A stretch of 64,000 bases of DNA from Anastatus disparis (lineage: Eukaryota > Arthropoda > Insecta > Hymenoptera > Eupelmidae), in contig JAFFSR010000243.1 in NCBI GenBank assembly GCA_017163975.1, positions 1,922,001 to 1,986,000 of the forward strand, written 5' to 3'. Positions 12,540 through 23,879 of the stretch are shown here, in pieces. The notes beneath the pieces were generated by a model that searched no databases, was not told the origin of the DNA, and saw only the letters and a list, made by a program, of their open reading frames with translations. Each line of letters starts with the position of its first letter. Position 1 is the first letter of the stretch. A program made the position numbers and the translations under genes.

Positions 12540-13000
12540 TTTTTTTTTTATATATATGCTGCCCTAGTGACCCCTGGTATTCCCAGCCTATCGGCTATAT
12601 ACCGGCATCCCGCACCACCTCTGTGTGAGGATGTTCCTGACCTCTTAACCTTTCTTTTAACTTAAACTAGTATCAGATCCTCGTTTTATCTAAGCTAAGT
12701 TACCCAATTTCCGAGAAATCATGGACTGCCGCGTTCCTAGAACAGTCGGTAAGTAGATTTCTACGGTAGATTCCTGCATTTGCCCAGGCCTAAGCCTGTG
12801 ACGCAGGGAAAACTCCCCCAGGAGAAAATTTACGCCAGGAATATTTACCCATCGCACTCAGAAGTTCTTTTTCCGATGAAAAACATCTGAAAAAAATTTC
12901 AGGTGTTTTCACCGGGAATCGAACCCCCGACCACTTGGAGCGAATGTGTTGAGACCGTATAAGGCGTATGCCTTAGCTGGTTACGCCACAGACGCTCTTT
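12540..13000 (-). mobile_element. tRNA-derived SINE, family A, copy 1
   Basis: On the minus strand the head carries an A box (TGGCGTAACCAGC) and a B box (GGTTCGATTCCC), and the tail is poly-A, seen here as poly-T at the left end. A 15 base target duplication (TCATTAATAGGTATT left, one mismatch on the right) flanks it at 12,525-12,539 and 13,001-13,015. The second copy at 59.69 kb is similar throughout. The unoccupied site is visible near 30,955 in the inverted partner arm. Confidence 0.9.
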
Positions 13001-13100
13001 TCATCAATAGGTATTGTTTATTATGTGATTCATAATGTCTGTAAACTAGTGAGGTTCACAAATCTAAGTGAGCTTGAAAGCTTTGTGGAACTCGATACCC

Positions 13101-13380
13101 TGTTGGAAAAATTATATGAATTTTTATATGAAGTTTCAATCGAAATTTTTCATATGAATTATTCATGTATTCAATCTGCATTTTTTATACATTAAAAAAT
13201 TTATATAAAAAATTTACAGAAAAAATTCAAATTAAAAATTCATATAAGAAATTTATATGAAAAATACATATGAAAAATTTATATGAAAAATTCATAAGAA
13301 AAATTCATATAAAATATCTAAATGAATAATAATCATGGTGATCATCTCATTACTTTTGTATGGGAAAAGTATAAAGAAAC
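13101..13380. mobile_element. Element C fragment (TACCCTGTTG end)
   Basis: Begins TACCCTGTTG like the C copies at 5.7 and 26.5 kb and shares their short inverted TTCATATGAA-type phrases and the block around ATGGTGATCATCTCATTAC. It stops at TTAA 13,381 where foldback D is inserted. The far end of C is not found on the other side of D, so this copy is deleted or rearranged there. Confidence 0.65.
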
Positions 13381-13384
13381 TTAA

Positions 13385-14493
13385 GGATGTGTTCTGGCTA
13401 TACAGTCTATGTCAAAAGTTAGTATTTTTGATAGTGGTTTATATTTTTGGGAGGAAGGGTTTATTCAATTTTCCACAGAGTAATTTATTAGATAATATTA
13501 AAACAATCAATTTAAACCTTGTTTCATTTAAATAAAACAATTTATTAAAAAGTTTTAGCATTTTAAAGTTTATAACTTTTACCGAAATCTAATGTAATCA
13601 TAAACAAAGGTGCCAAAGTTTAAAAAATGATTTTATTCGGCAGTAACAAACTTTATTTTGTTCATTTTAAAATTTCAAATCTATTAAAAAGGATAGAATT
13701 TCGATTTTTATTCTTTATTCAAATTTATTGCTAATTGTTTACGAAAAAATGTAGATGTCTCAGACGATACTCACTGTTTTGTCGTAGGAAATCGGCAATG
13801 AATTTAAGTAAAAAATTAAAATTAAAATTCTATCCTTGTCAATAGATTACAAATTTTTAAACTGAACAAAATAAACTTTGTTGCTGCCAAGCAAAACAAA
13901 GTTTAAAATGACTGTTTTAATATTATCTATTGAGCCGGTCTGTGGCACAGTCGGTAGGAGCGTTGGATTCGTATGCTTGGGGAACCGGGATCGAATCTCG
14001 CTCTCGGCTGTTTTTCAAACGAGCACCTCTGTTATATGTGCTTTGTACGCAGTACACACTTACGAGCTCCGTCGCTAAGGGATGAAAAAGTGCAGTTGTA
14101 AAAATCAACTGACCTTGCGTCCCAGTGGATCGGGGTTTGATTCCCTAGGAAAAATTAGAAAAAATAGTTTTCGAAGTTTTCCGAGGGAATAAACCCGAAG
14201 AACACAAAAACATATATATATATATAAAAGTCCCTCTGGGCAAAACTCGAATTATAATAAAAAGTCCCACTGGGCAACAAAAACAAAATATAATAATCAC
14301 TTGGTGATGGCCTAAGACGTAACGCTCATATGAAGCAAGCCAAGAGGCCAAAATAATAATTAAGAAGAAGAAGAAGAAGAATATTATCTATTAAATTACT
14401 ATGTGAAAAATTATATAAACCCTCTCTACCCAAAAATATAAACCATTATCGAAAATACGAACTTTTGACACGGACTGTATAGCCAGAACAACC
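13385..14493. mobile_element. TTAA-flanked foldback element D, with a SINE inside
   Basis: Left end GGATGTGTTCTGGCTATAC and right end CCAGAACAACC pair as inverted arms over roughly 500 bases each, with TTAA at 13,381-13,384 and 14,494-14,497. Without the SINE at 13,932-14,379 it would be about 0.65 kb. No protein is encoded. Confidence 0.8.
13932..14379 (+). mobile_element. tRNA-derived SINE, family B, copy 1
   Basis: The tRNA-like head has an A-box region (GGCACAGTCGGTAGGAGCG) and a B-box region (GGGATCGAATCTC). The body shares CGCTCTCGG, TGTGCTTTGT and CTCCGTCGCTAA with the SINE at 50.33 kb. The tail ends in (GAA)n. An exact 13 base target duplication AATATTATCTATT flanks it (13,919-13,931 and 14,380-14,392). 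Confidence 0.88.
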
Positions 14494-14497
14494 TTAA

Positions 14498-14950
14498 TCA
14501 TATCTATTAAAGTTATACTATTTTAAATAAAAAAATTTTATTTTGCGTAATTCTCCGACCATCAATATAAAATCTATAAATTATTGATCCGATATTGGAA
14601 ATCGATATTTTTTTGTAAAACAAATTTTTGGATTTATCATTGTATTTACAACATAAAAGTATTGGTTTGCAAAATTTTTTGACTGTAAATAATAAATTGA
14701 TCACTTAATTTTAGAACTATCAAAATTTGTGTTACTCGGAAGTGGGATAAAAGTTGAAAATAAATAAATTGACTTCATGTGTCTATTTATAAAATCATAG
14801 TATCAATGATAAGTTAAAAAAATCTTATGATTTTTTAAGCAAGTGCATTTCCATGTTTTTAGTATACATGTATTGTAATTAAACTTAAAATAATTGTCAG
14901 ATTGTTATGCATGAACGTAAAAGTGATAAGTATAAAAGTTTAAAGTAATT
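14498..14950. repeat. Inverted arm R1, inner segment
   Basis: Reverse complement of 6730-7190 with scattered differences. It begins directly after the TTAA of element D and ends where the foldback at 14,955 starts. The R1 arm resumes at 23,385. Confidence 0.75.
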
Positions 14951-14954
14951 GAAT

Positions 14955-15890
14955 ACAATCAACTATTAAAAAAATCTATTACATCTCTAAAAAAAATGCT
15001 TGAACATCATAGATACTAGAAAAGTGGGAATTCGATTATAACAAAAAAACACTTGAAAAAATACTGAAATCAATAATGTGTGGTCAAGTTTTAATATGAT
15101 TCAAAATATTACTTACAAATGATATTGTACCTATATTTTGATAATAATAATGAATCAATAAAAAATTTCTTGGTTAAAAATAAAGTATAAAAAAAGCCAT
15201 ATAAAATGTTATTAAAAATATAAAACTATCTTCAACAAAATTTAAAAAAATAATAGAATTTTAATTTAAATAATTAACGTAAAAGCAAGAATAGAAGTAA
15301 TATTACAGCTATAAACTTGCCAGGCCCACCCTTCAAAAGTTATATTTCTTGGTGAACACACATCCATTTAAAACATTTTTTAGGATTGACTTTTCAGAAT
15401 CTCGCAAGGAAATTAAAAATATATATTAATTTTCACGATTTAGTATTCAATAAACAAATAATCTAATTTTATAACAATAATGATATATTTAACTTTTGTA
15501 GAGTGGGCCTAGCAAGTTTATAGCTGTAATATTAATTTTATTCTTACTTTTACGTTAATTATTTAAAGTTTTATTATTTTTTTTTATTTTGTTGAAGATA
15601 GTTTTATATTTTCAATAAAATTTAATATAGCTTTCTTTATACTTTATTTTTAACAAAGAAATTTTATATTGATTCATTATTATCATCAAAATATAGGTAC
15701 AATATCAATTGTAAGTATTATTTTAAATCATATTAAAACTTGACCACACATTATTAATTTCAATATTTTTCCAAGTGTATTTTTGTTATAATTGAATTCA
15801 CACTTTTTTATTATCTATAATGTTAAAGCCTTTTTTTAGAGATATAATAGATTTTTTTAATAGTTGATTGTATTAAATTAGTTTGAACTT
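14955..15890. mobile_element. Foldback element, ~0.93 kb
   Basis: Two arms of about 370-450 bases meet near 15,420. The left end reads AGTAATTGAATACAATCAAC and the right end is its near complement. Matching landmarks are GGCCCACCC (15,335) against GGGTGGGCC-like GAGTGGGCC (15,502), and CTATCTTCAAC against GTTGAAGATAG. No coding capacity and no clear target duplication. Confidence 0.75.
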
Positions 15891-16749
15891 TTGACAAAAT
15901 ATTTTTTATTTTTGAGATAGTTTAAAGGACTTTTTTTAAAGCTAACTTGCCGTAATTTTACCTGTTTAAAGGTTTTTCGTGGAGAGATATCATAACTTTT
16001 TCAAAGTCGAAAGTTCTTATCTCAATAGATTTATTAACTTTACCAATAATCTGATACTTTAATATAATAACACTAATTTCATAGCTAATTGTATCAACCT
16101 AATTTTTATATATTTATTATTATTATAAAATATTTGTTTCAGAAAAAATTTTAATCTAATTTTCTTCTACACTTTTAAATTAGATATAGATATAGATATA
16201 GATATTTATTTATTTTGTAATGAGAATACAAAAAGGCGTGTAATACATGAAATAGTAAGTAATAATTCTATAAAAAGTATTGCACATAATAAGATAAGAT
16301 ATCACAGTCAATTATTAAAATTAATATATAATACTGTATCAGTAAGTCACCATATAAAAGTGATATCACAGACTATTCTAAATACACGCAGAAAACATAA
16401 ATTACAATAAAAAACAGTCTTAAATATCTATCAGTCATTGAATTAAAATACATAATTTAAAAGAGGAATCACTGTCATCACATCAATAAAAATAAAATTG
16501 GACAATACTATAAAAATAAAATTGAACAATACAATAACAAAATAATAGTAAATAATTAAAAAATAAAATAATAATTACATTTAAAAACAATACCGAAGAT
16601 GTCATGACTTCTAATAAAAACAGAACCACTTATACTTTCCGCATACATTCATCCATCATTCACGCTAATAAATACATTTACACCTTAAATCTATATATAG
16701 GACAAAACAAAATAAATTAACACAAAAATTAAAATACTTAAAATTAATT

Positions 16750-19614
16750 TCACTCGAGGTCGAGTAAGTACGTCCTCGAAGCCGACTTAAACCTGCCGAG
16801 CGATGGAAGATTTTTTATATGAGCAGGTAGGGAGTTCCAAAAATGCGCACCTTGAACTTGAAAGGAATTTCTTCCAGTCTCAGTACGCATGAAGGGCACC
16901 GCGAAGTCCTTGATCTCTCCCCTAGTGGCTACCCTAGGTACATATCTAGTGAAGAGACTCACTAGATACTCGGGAGTATTCATGCGCACGATTTTGTACA
17001 TAAGTACAGCCATAAAATACTGTCTCCTTGAATCGGTACGCAGCCAACCAAGCGCAGCTCTATGAGGAGAGATATGACCGCCCAATCCTACGCCTAATAC
17101 ATATCTCACACATGAATTTTTTAGTCTTTGTAATTGTCTTCTCAACCCCTGCGAAGCATCAAGCAGAACTACTGAGCAGTAGTCCAGGTGCGGAAATAGC
17201 AATGCGGCTACGAGTTGTTTACGCAGGGCCTCAGTGGTGTACCGACGAAAGAACCGTAAACTATACATTATCCTATTAAATTTTTTAGTCACCATATTAA
17301 TATGCGGCTTCCAAGACAACTTAGCGTCAAGCACAACACCAAGGCTCGTAACGGTATCAGAGAAAGATATGCCGACACCTCCCTCAAGCTCAATCGTTCT
17401 TGGCTCACCAGCATAAAAGTCATTAATAAAACGACTACTGCCAAAAACGATAGCCTTAGTTTTGCTTGCATTTAATGAGAGAGAAGCATCGGCAGCCCAT
17501 CCCGACAACGCCCTGGCCGCCCTCTGCATAATACGAATACCTTCATTCAGATGTTCATAAGGGACCTGAGTATAGATTTGGAGGTCATCAGCATATAATA
17601 TGTGCTTGACACAACAGGGGTCGAGCGTGTCACGTATGTTATTAATGTAAAGGCAGAACAACAGAGGCCCCAGCACTGAACCCTGTGGAACTCCTAGATT
17701 GGTTGTTAGCCAATCCGAATCCTCTTTTAAATGTGTAGAAACCATTTGTTTACTACCTGATAAATAGGAGTTGATCCACTCGAGTGCAGCCCTAGAAAAC
17801 CCCATCAATCTAAGCCTCGCAAGCAATTTGGAAGGGGAGATCGTGTCGAATGCCTTACTAAAGTCAAATAGGAGTAGTATCGTGGCAAGTTTCTTGTCAA
17901 GACCTGATCTTATGTCGTCTGTAAGTTTAAGTATGGCAGTCTGCGTAGAATGATGCTTCCTGAAGCCAGTCTGCAAAGAGTCAAGTATTTTGTGTGTCAT
18001 AATGTACTCCTGCAGTTGGTCATGGGCAATTTTCTCAAGAACCTTTGAAAGAAAACATAATATTGCTATGGGCCTAAAATCTTTAGGCATTTTAGGTGCA
18101 GGGCACTTCTTTAAAGGCACAATACGTGCGCGCTTCCAAAGGCAAGGGAAGACCCCCCGTGCAAAAGAGGAATTGAACAGAGTCACAAGATGCTCTCCAA
18201 TAACCGGAAGTGCTTTAAGTGTCACACTCTGCGGGATGCCATCCTCGCCACAAGCCTGTGATGAAAATTGCGAAATCGCAAGGATTACATCATTAATATT
18301 AATTGGCTTGAAGACAAAACCACTTTCACTACACTCAGAAAGAATCCTTTTACGTTCCGCAGTATCATCGTGTGGCGAGACCGACACCCCCGCAAAATGT
18401 GCATTAAGCTCATCTGGAGTGAATCCATTCAAGTCCCCTTGAGGTCCGGATAGGAGTCCCAGGTCTTTTAACTCCTTCCAGACATTACCTCCAGCAAGAG
18501 CATCGAATAGTCTATTATGATAATAATTTGTTTTAGCTTGTTCCGTCCGTTCATCTATTGTTTTACGCAGCTGCAAAAATTCGGAGAGATATCGCTCCTC
18601 CTTCGTCCGTTTAAATCTACGATACGTGGTATCTCTCTTGTGCCGCATCTGCGACAACTCTTTATCAATCCAAGGAAATTTATCTTTACCAATTTTAAGT
18701 GTTTTTAGTGGCGCTAGATTTTGTATTGCCGCCGTAAGTTTGTCACAGAGGCAGCCAAGTGCAGATTCTGGGTCAACTGTACCAACTGTAAATGGCGTCC
18801 AATCACAGCCGGCCAAACTCTGTACCAATAAGTTTGGACAGATATCTTTGTAATTTCTATACTTAATTATTTTATTATCTGTCTTGATGTGATGACAAGA
18901 AATACATACATCAATTAAGTTGTGCCGACTGTGAAAATTCGCCGGTAAGTTGCGTGCGTCAAGTACTGTGTCATTATCGTCAACAAGAATCAGGTCAATC
19001 CACGTGTGAGACGTTGGAGTGTGATGCGTGGCACCGTGCTGAACCAACTGTAACGAAAGCTCAGCCACCAATTTATTAATAAATTTGGCATCACTGCTCT
19101 TACGCAGGAGATCGGCATTCAGGTCTCTCATTATAATTTTATGAGAGTATTCGGAAGCAAAATTTCTCAAGTTATCCAAAAAATCGGTAGTTTTAAAAGA
19201 GGAAATTGCAGGAGGTCGATAAATAACAGAAACCAACACGGCTTCGGAGCTGCCCAATTGCACGGAACAAAAAATATACTCAGGTACCTCCGGTTTACCT
19301 TCACTATGATTAGTTTGAGTATCCGAAGTAGCCAAAATAGTGCACTTTAAATTGTCTTTAACATACAAAGCAACTCCTCCACCACGCAAGTTTCTGTCCT
19401 GTCTGAATACTTTATATCCTTTGACCCGAATGACGTCATCCGAAACAGATGGACCCAGCCAGGTCTCAGCCACTCCAAATATGTCGCAAGAAGGACCATC
19501 ACTCAGAAACTCACGTACCTGCCCAATGTGAGCCCTCAACGAAGTCACATTCAGAAAGCACGCTCGCAGTTCACCCCTCCTCCCTGTACGACTCTCAGAG
19601 GAGGCCCGGTGCAG
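16750..19614 (-). CDS. LINE ORF2: AP-type endonuclease and reverse transcriptase
   Basis: Encodes the enzyme that nicks target DNA and copies the LINE RNA at the nick. The frame is open for about 955 codons without a stop. N-terminal endonuclease (about residues 20-250) keeps the glutamate of the VAETW motif and the YRPP block. However, the usual GDFN motif reads RDLN and the SDH catalytic motif reads SRH (near 18,925), so the nuclease may be impaired. The reverse transcriptase follows (about 400-750) with DFSKAFDT, GVPQGSVLGPLL and the catalytic YADD box, all intact. A C-terminal thumb-like region reaches the stop at 16,750. No ATG opens the frame: it follows directly, in the same frame, on the TGA that ends ORF1. 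Translation must therefore use readthrough, reinitiation at a non-ATG codon, or an internal ATG. Length is normal for the clade. Confidence 0.9.
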   Translation of the reverse strand: MHRASSESRTGRRGELRACFLNVTSLRAHIGQVREFLSDGPSCDIFGVAETWLGPSVSDDVIRVKGYKVFRQDRNLRGGGVALYVKDNLKCTILATSDTQTNHSEGKPEVPEYIFCSVQLGSSEAVLVSVIYRPPAISSFKTTDFLDNLRNFASEYSHKIIMRDLNADLLRKSSDAKFINKLVAELSLQLVQHGATHHTPTSHTWIDLILVDDNDTVLDARNLPANFHSRHNLIDVCISCHHIKTDNKIIKYRNYKDICPNLLVQSLAGCDWTPFTVGTVDPESALGCLCDKLTAAIQNLAPLKTLKIGKDKFPWIDKELSQMRHKRDTTYRRFKRTKEERYLSEFLQLRKTIDERTEQAKTNYYHNRLFDALAGGNVWKELKDLGLLSGPQGDLNGFTPDELNAHFAGVSVSPHDDTAERKRILSECSESGFVFKPININDVILAISQFSSQACGEDGIPQSVTLKALPVIGEHLVTLFNSSFARGVFPCLWKRARIVPLKKCPAPKMPKDFRPIAILCFLSKVLEKIAHDQLQEYIMTHKILDSLQTGFRKHHSTQTAILKLTDDIRSGLDKKLATILLLFDFSKAFDTISPSKLLARLRLMGFSRAALEWINSYLSGSKQMVSTHLKEDSDWLTTNLGVPQGSVLGPLLFCLYINNIRDTLDPCCVKHILYADDLQIYTQVPYEHLNEGIRIMQRAARALSGWAADASLSLNASKTKAIVFGSSRFINDFYAGEPRTIELEGGVGISFSDTVTSLGVVLDAKLSWKPHINMVTKKFNRIMYSLRFFRRYTTEALRKQLVAALLFPHLDYCSVVLLDASQGLRRQLQRLKNSCVRYVLGVGLGGHISPHRAALGWLRTDSRRQYFMAVLMYKIVRMNTPEYLVSLFTRYVPRVATRGEIKDFAVPFMRTETGRNSFQVQGAHFWNSLPAHIKNLPSLGRFKSASRTYLLDLE

Positions 19615-21390
19615 TCATTGGGGAGAGGCCACACTTGACGTTACTCCATTATTTGTACCTAATAATTGGTTTGTCGACATATTTCGTTGATGTTCAGAGG
19701 CTTCATTATTATCACATATATTATTATTATTACACTTAATATTCGATGGAGTTTCAGAATTTACATTAATTACATGCACACCGTCTTTTAATTTCTTACT
19801 TTCTGTTAATAAATTATCTAAATCATTTTCATTAAAAAATTTGTGAGCTCTCTCCCCTCTCTCCCTCCTTACCAGAAATTTACCATGTCTGTGCCAAACA
19901 AATTTAAAGCCTTTTTCTTTGGCATACTTTTTTAACTTTTTGAAATTAACATATTTTTCTTTAGGCAAAAATTCATTAATAAATATCAAGCCGTGGCGTT
20001 TGATGGCTGGAAGACTGCCAAGGAGGGAGGGATTAAGATCCGCTGTCGAAAAACCAGTGAATTGTCGTTTAGCCTCAAACACCTTATGCACCAGGTTCTC
20101 CTCAGAAAGTCTAACCAGCAATGAGAACGGACCCCCTGGGCCGCCATTGATCCCACGATCTGTAGACACCTCGTTTACATCATCATGTTTAGCGATTTTC
20201 TTAACTGAGATTACATTTGTACGCTTGATTTTCGGAAGAATGGTACCAAGAACGGCACAGGCGTAATCATCAGGCCCAACATTAACTGCTGAACAGTCAA
20301 ACTCGCCAGAGATCACCAATGTACCGCTCCTAGAGCCACACTCCGTCTCAACTTGACGAGGTGCCTCCTCACTAATTACAGTATGAGTGTGTGGTGTTTG
20401 TGGCATTTCTACAGATTTAGATGTGTGTAATGTATGCTCATTCATTCCCGTGAGATCCGCGACGGCCTGCGCCACGCCAGCTACCCCGGTTGTAAGGTCA
20501 AAGAAACCCTTGTCCACTCCGTGAAACTCGTTATTAAGAAAAGTTTGAATATTATCAAATTTACAACTAATTGTTTTATTATATGTTTCAATTTTATTAT
20601 TTAGAGCGGACAAGAAATTCCTTTCCGAAGTGACTATTATTTCCCTAAGTTTGCGATTTTCCTCTAACAGCTGCATCTGCCCAATTTCTAATTTTTTAAT
20701 ATATTCATTCTGTGTATCAATTTTGGACACAATATCCCGCAGGCCTTTGTCAAAATTTTTAACTTGGCTCTCTACAGCCAAAAATCGATCAAAAGAATTT
20801 AGTATTGTGTCAAGCCTGCCAGATAGTGCGCCCTCTAGAGCAGATACAGCTGCCTGCAATGAGGAAGAATCTAAGTCACCTCGGACTACATCAGAATTAT
20901 TTTTCATAAAATTATTACTATTATTATTATTACTCGGGGCAGCGAGCGCAGCGCCACCTCCCAATAGTTTATCAGATAAAGGCATACTTATTCTACTTCT
21001 CCCTCCATCCGCCGTGGCACCGCTGTTGTTGGACAAAGTTTGCGATGATAAAGCAGTTTCCACTCTTTCAGGCTACTTCTGTGAGGTGTTGACAGATGTC
21101 ACTTTCGAGTCAGTTCTTGATGGTGTAGAGGCACTGATTGGCTGATTAGGAGCAGCTTTGCGTGCGACCTGTAGAACTCCATTAGCCTTGATGCTTCCAC
21201 CGGCAGACGACCTTGAATTGTTTCTTATTTTTTCCATGCATCTTTTGCACTCGTATTTTGTGCCACTTTCCATTTTTGAGCGAGTCATGCATTTCGCATG
21301 ACAGCGCTGCCGGCATGTAAAACACAAATGGAGCTTTGCCATGCCCCATTTATCATTAGTGGATAACTTACAGATCGCACAACTGTCCAT
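19615..21390 (-). pseudogene. LINE ORF1: PHD finger, coiled coil, FP-like domain; one internal stop
   Basis: Nucleic-acid-binding partner of ORF2. It starts at ATG 21,390. Residues 1-55 form a PHD-like zinc finger (CAIC, CFTC, CHAKC, CKRC). A Ser-rich linker follows, then a coiled coil (around residues 215-260 of the joined frame, with LEIGQMQLLEENRKL), then a domain in the C-terminal third resembling the baculovirus FP-type fold often seen in LINE ORF1 proteins. An in-frame TAG at 21,073-21,075 cuts it after 105 codons and the frame then stays open to TGA at 19,615. The single stop is the only lesion I see, so the copy is probably young. The protein would be about 591 residues without it. 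Confidence 0.8.
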
Positions 21391-21877
21391 AACTCCAACC
21401 TCTTGTGTATACTCCTTAAAGGGTAAGGTAAACTTCTATATTATTGGTCGAGGAGTAGGTTGAGAAATCAGCCACCAGGATCTCTGCCTGCAGATGAAAA
21501 TTGCCTCCCAACTAACCTCAAAACTGCAACAATTCTAACCTCTAAAGTGCAGCGTCCTGATGTAAATTATGAGATAAAATGCAAGGACCGCCAATAAAAC
21601 TGATGATTTATAGCTGAAACGGTGCCTTGCAAATTGAGCGTGCAAGAATCTGTAAGAAAAACGCCCTAGGGCACAAAAATGCAGTACCAAAACAAAAACA
21701 ACAAGAGTGAAAAATAAAGCGTGTTTAACTACTTACAGATGGAGAGAGAAGTGAAATTAATCAACTATTACAAAACTCATTTTGTCTAAATATCGTATGA
21801 AAAACTAAATAATGAATTAAGAATGTTTTAAAATATGCAAATATTACTTTTTCATTTGTTGTTGTTTTCATTTTTAA
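21391..21877 (-). other. LINE 5' UTR and left-over flank
   Basis: Less AT-rich than its surroundings up to about 21,760, consistent with LINE 5' UTR. No ORF on the minus strand upstream of 21,390 and no promoter that I can assign. Confidence 0.4.
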
Positions 21878-22102
21878 CCGACTTCAAAAAGGAGGAGGTT
21901 CTCAATTCGACTGAATTTTTTTTTTTTTTTTTTTTTTATGTCTGTTACCTTATAACTCTGTCATTTCTTAACCGATTCGAAAAAACTTTTTCTTATCTGA
22001 TAGAGAATGTCTGCAGGAAGGTCCCATACGTGTCCTATAATTATTGGGCCAATATTCGATTTGTATGACCCAATTATCAAATTAAGAAAACTGGTAGTTT
22101 TG

Positions 22103-22143
<41 letters not shown>

Positions 22144-22795
22144 CTGAGCTTGAATATGTATACATGCACACATAAGGACACTGTGTGGTTGAGCCTTATT
22201 TCTTTCCTGCTATATATTGCTTGGTGGTGTACTAATGCATGCGTTATGAATTAATAAGATTTTAAAAACATTGCACTAAAAAATGACAAATAAGAAAAAT
22301 TTTTTAACAAAAAACAAAACTGACTTCAAAAAAATGCACTAAACAGTTACAAATAATTTTTGATCTTCAATAATTATACGCATACTACGCATCTAACTCA
22401 ACACATGTGTAGCAAACATTTTATAAATTATCTAATCATTTGTAAACAGCACAAGCAAATTATATTTTTTTTTAATTCACAAAAAAACATTTTCGAAGTC
22501 GGCGTCAAATTCTACATCTGTGCAGAACGATTCAACAACTTGACGCCGACTTCGGAAATGTTTTTTTGTGAATTAAAAAAAAATATAATTTGCTTGTGCT
22601 GTTTACAAATGATTAGATAATCTATAAAATGTTTGCTACACATGTGTTGAGTTAGATGCGTAGTATGCGTATAATTATTGAAGATCAAAAATTATTTGTA
22701 ACTGTTTAATGCATTTTTTTTAAATTCGGTTTTGTTTTTTGTTAAAAAATTATTTTATTAAATACAAAATCGGTATTACCGACTTTTGAATTTCG
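21878..22795. repeat. Dispersed insect repeat with internal perfect-looking hairpin
   Basis: The left end ACCGACTTCAAAAAGGAGG and the AATTCGACTG-poly(T)-ATGTCTGTTACC block resemble a repeat seen in many insect genomes, whose class I cannot name with confidence. A (TC)n tract lies at 22,105-22,140. From 22,297 to 22,756 two arms of about 210 bases form a near-perfect hairpin with its centre near 22,527. The complementary phrase TTACCGACTTTTG marks the right end at about 22,787. Confidence 0.55.
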
Positions 22796-22799
22796 CCGC

Positions 22800-23380
22800 T
22801 TTCAACTGTTAAATTTTATGTATGGGACGTTTTACTGCGCATGCGTGAACTGATCACATGAACGCCCGTGATTTTGCGGCAGCTCGTCAGCTATATAGAA
22901 CGAGACACCAAATTCTTATATTGTTTATTTACGCGATGCCTTTATACATTTAGCATGTTCTGAAAGCATTCGCCTGAATGCATGCGTTCATTATTAATAG
23001 ATATAACTCGCATTCTCTTTCTTTTTCTCACTCTCTATGCTCTTTTTCTCTCTCTCACTTATTAGCAATCACAGAACTCGTATGCTCTCTCTTTCTTTTA
23101 CATTCTTTAACATCCGCCGGAAATCTAAAACAACCCAATATAGAAAAGAAATCGACAGACTAACCTTTAAATAATATAAAAAAATCATTAAAACTTGACT
23201 TTTGGCCATGTGTTTTTGTTGTCAGATAAAATATTAGATCATTTTATGTATACTTGTAATCAAATAAAATGTAAATATTGAAACATAATCATTTACTCAA
23301 AGTTTTGATCTTTGAACATCACAAATTCAAAGTAAATGGGGAAAGCCATAGCGCTAACTCGCTGTAAGGAGTGCTACCGC
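22800..23380. other. No recognisable gene; TC-rich tracts
   Basis: Contains pyrimidine-rich stretches (23,010-23,100). The short open frames are low-complexity and I do not support them. The last 40 bases lead into arm R1. Confidence 0.4.
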
Positions 23381-23384
23381 GCTT

Positions 23385-23797
23385 CCTGATTTTATGGGGA
23401 TTTAGACTTATACAACCTCAAAAAATATTCTATATCAATACGTCCAAAACTGACATGAGTTTAATCATATATCTTTGACAATGAGAATAAATTAATTTAA
23501 TATTAATACATACCAATATCTATGACATGCTGATTTTAATTATTTGTTCAAATGGCTCCTAAGTTTTTATACATGATTACATTCAATGGATAAATTCAAA
23601 TTAGAATGAAAATTCAGTTTTCATAAAATGAGAATATTATTTACCAATGTAAATATAATTAACTACTCTAAAAAAATACAGCAATAATTAGAATCAATCA
23701 TTTTCTAAAACTTAACTTAAGAATATAGATCAATAGGTACTTTAATTTCAACAAGTCTCGAGAAATAAAATTTAAGTCAGTGTTTATCATCCACTAA
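23385..23797. repeat. Inverted arm R1, outer segment
   Basis: Reverse complement of about 6310-6740. It runs up to the TAA target duplication of element G, and the arm resumes after G at 26,282. Confidence 0.75.
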
Positions 23798-23879
23798 CCA
23801 GGAGAGTAACCCTTGTTTGGGTCACGGATTTTGCTGTAACTTGGGAAAATGTTTTTATAGATAAAATAATGAAAAAAGC

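Larger units (their letters stand above)
11470..13100. repeat. Long inverted arm L2 (partner at 30.88-31.79 kb)
   Basis: Without its two insertions (TTAA MITE at 11,650-11,880 and SINE at 12,540-13,000) this arm pairs in reverse complement with 30,879-31,785 over about 0.9-1.1 kb. The partner lacks both insertions and shows the single TTAA and the single SINE target site. No gene is seen. A 60 base block around 12,270-12,340 is shared with arm R1 (14,700-14,765). Confidence 0.75.
16182..21760 (-). mobile_element. CR1/jockey-group LINE, nearly full length
   Basis: Read on the minus strand: 5' UTR (about 21,760-21,391), ORF1 (21,390-19,615), ORF2 (19,614-16,750), 3' UTR of about 570 bases and a 3' tail of short tandem repeats of the AGATAT type (16,182-16,205 on the plus strand). 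PHD finger plus FP-like domain in ORF1 and endonuclease plus reverse transcriptase in ORF2 put it in the CR1/jockey group. The 5' end and target duplication were not found. It interrupts inverted arm R1. Confidence 0.85.

Noticed and set aside
16750..21145. Many plus-strand open frames of 60-170 codons across the LINE
   Set aside because: They are antisense shadows of ORF1 and ORF2, which have clear domains on the minus strand.
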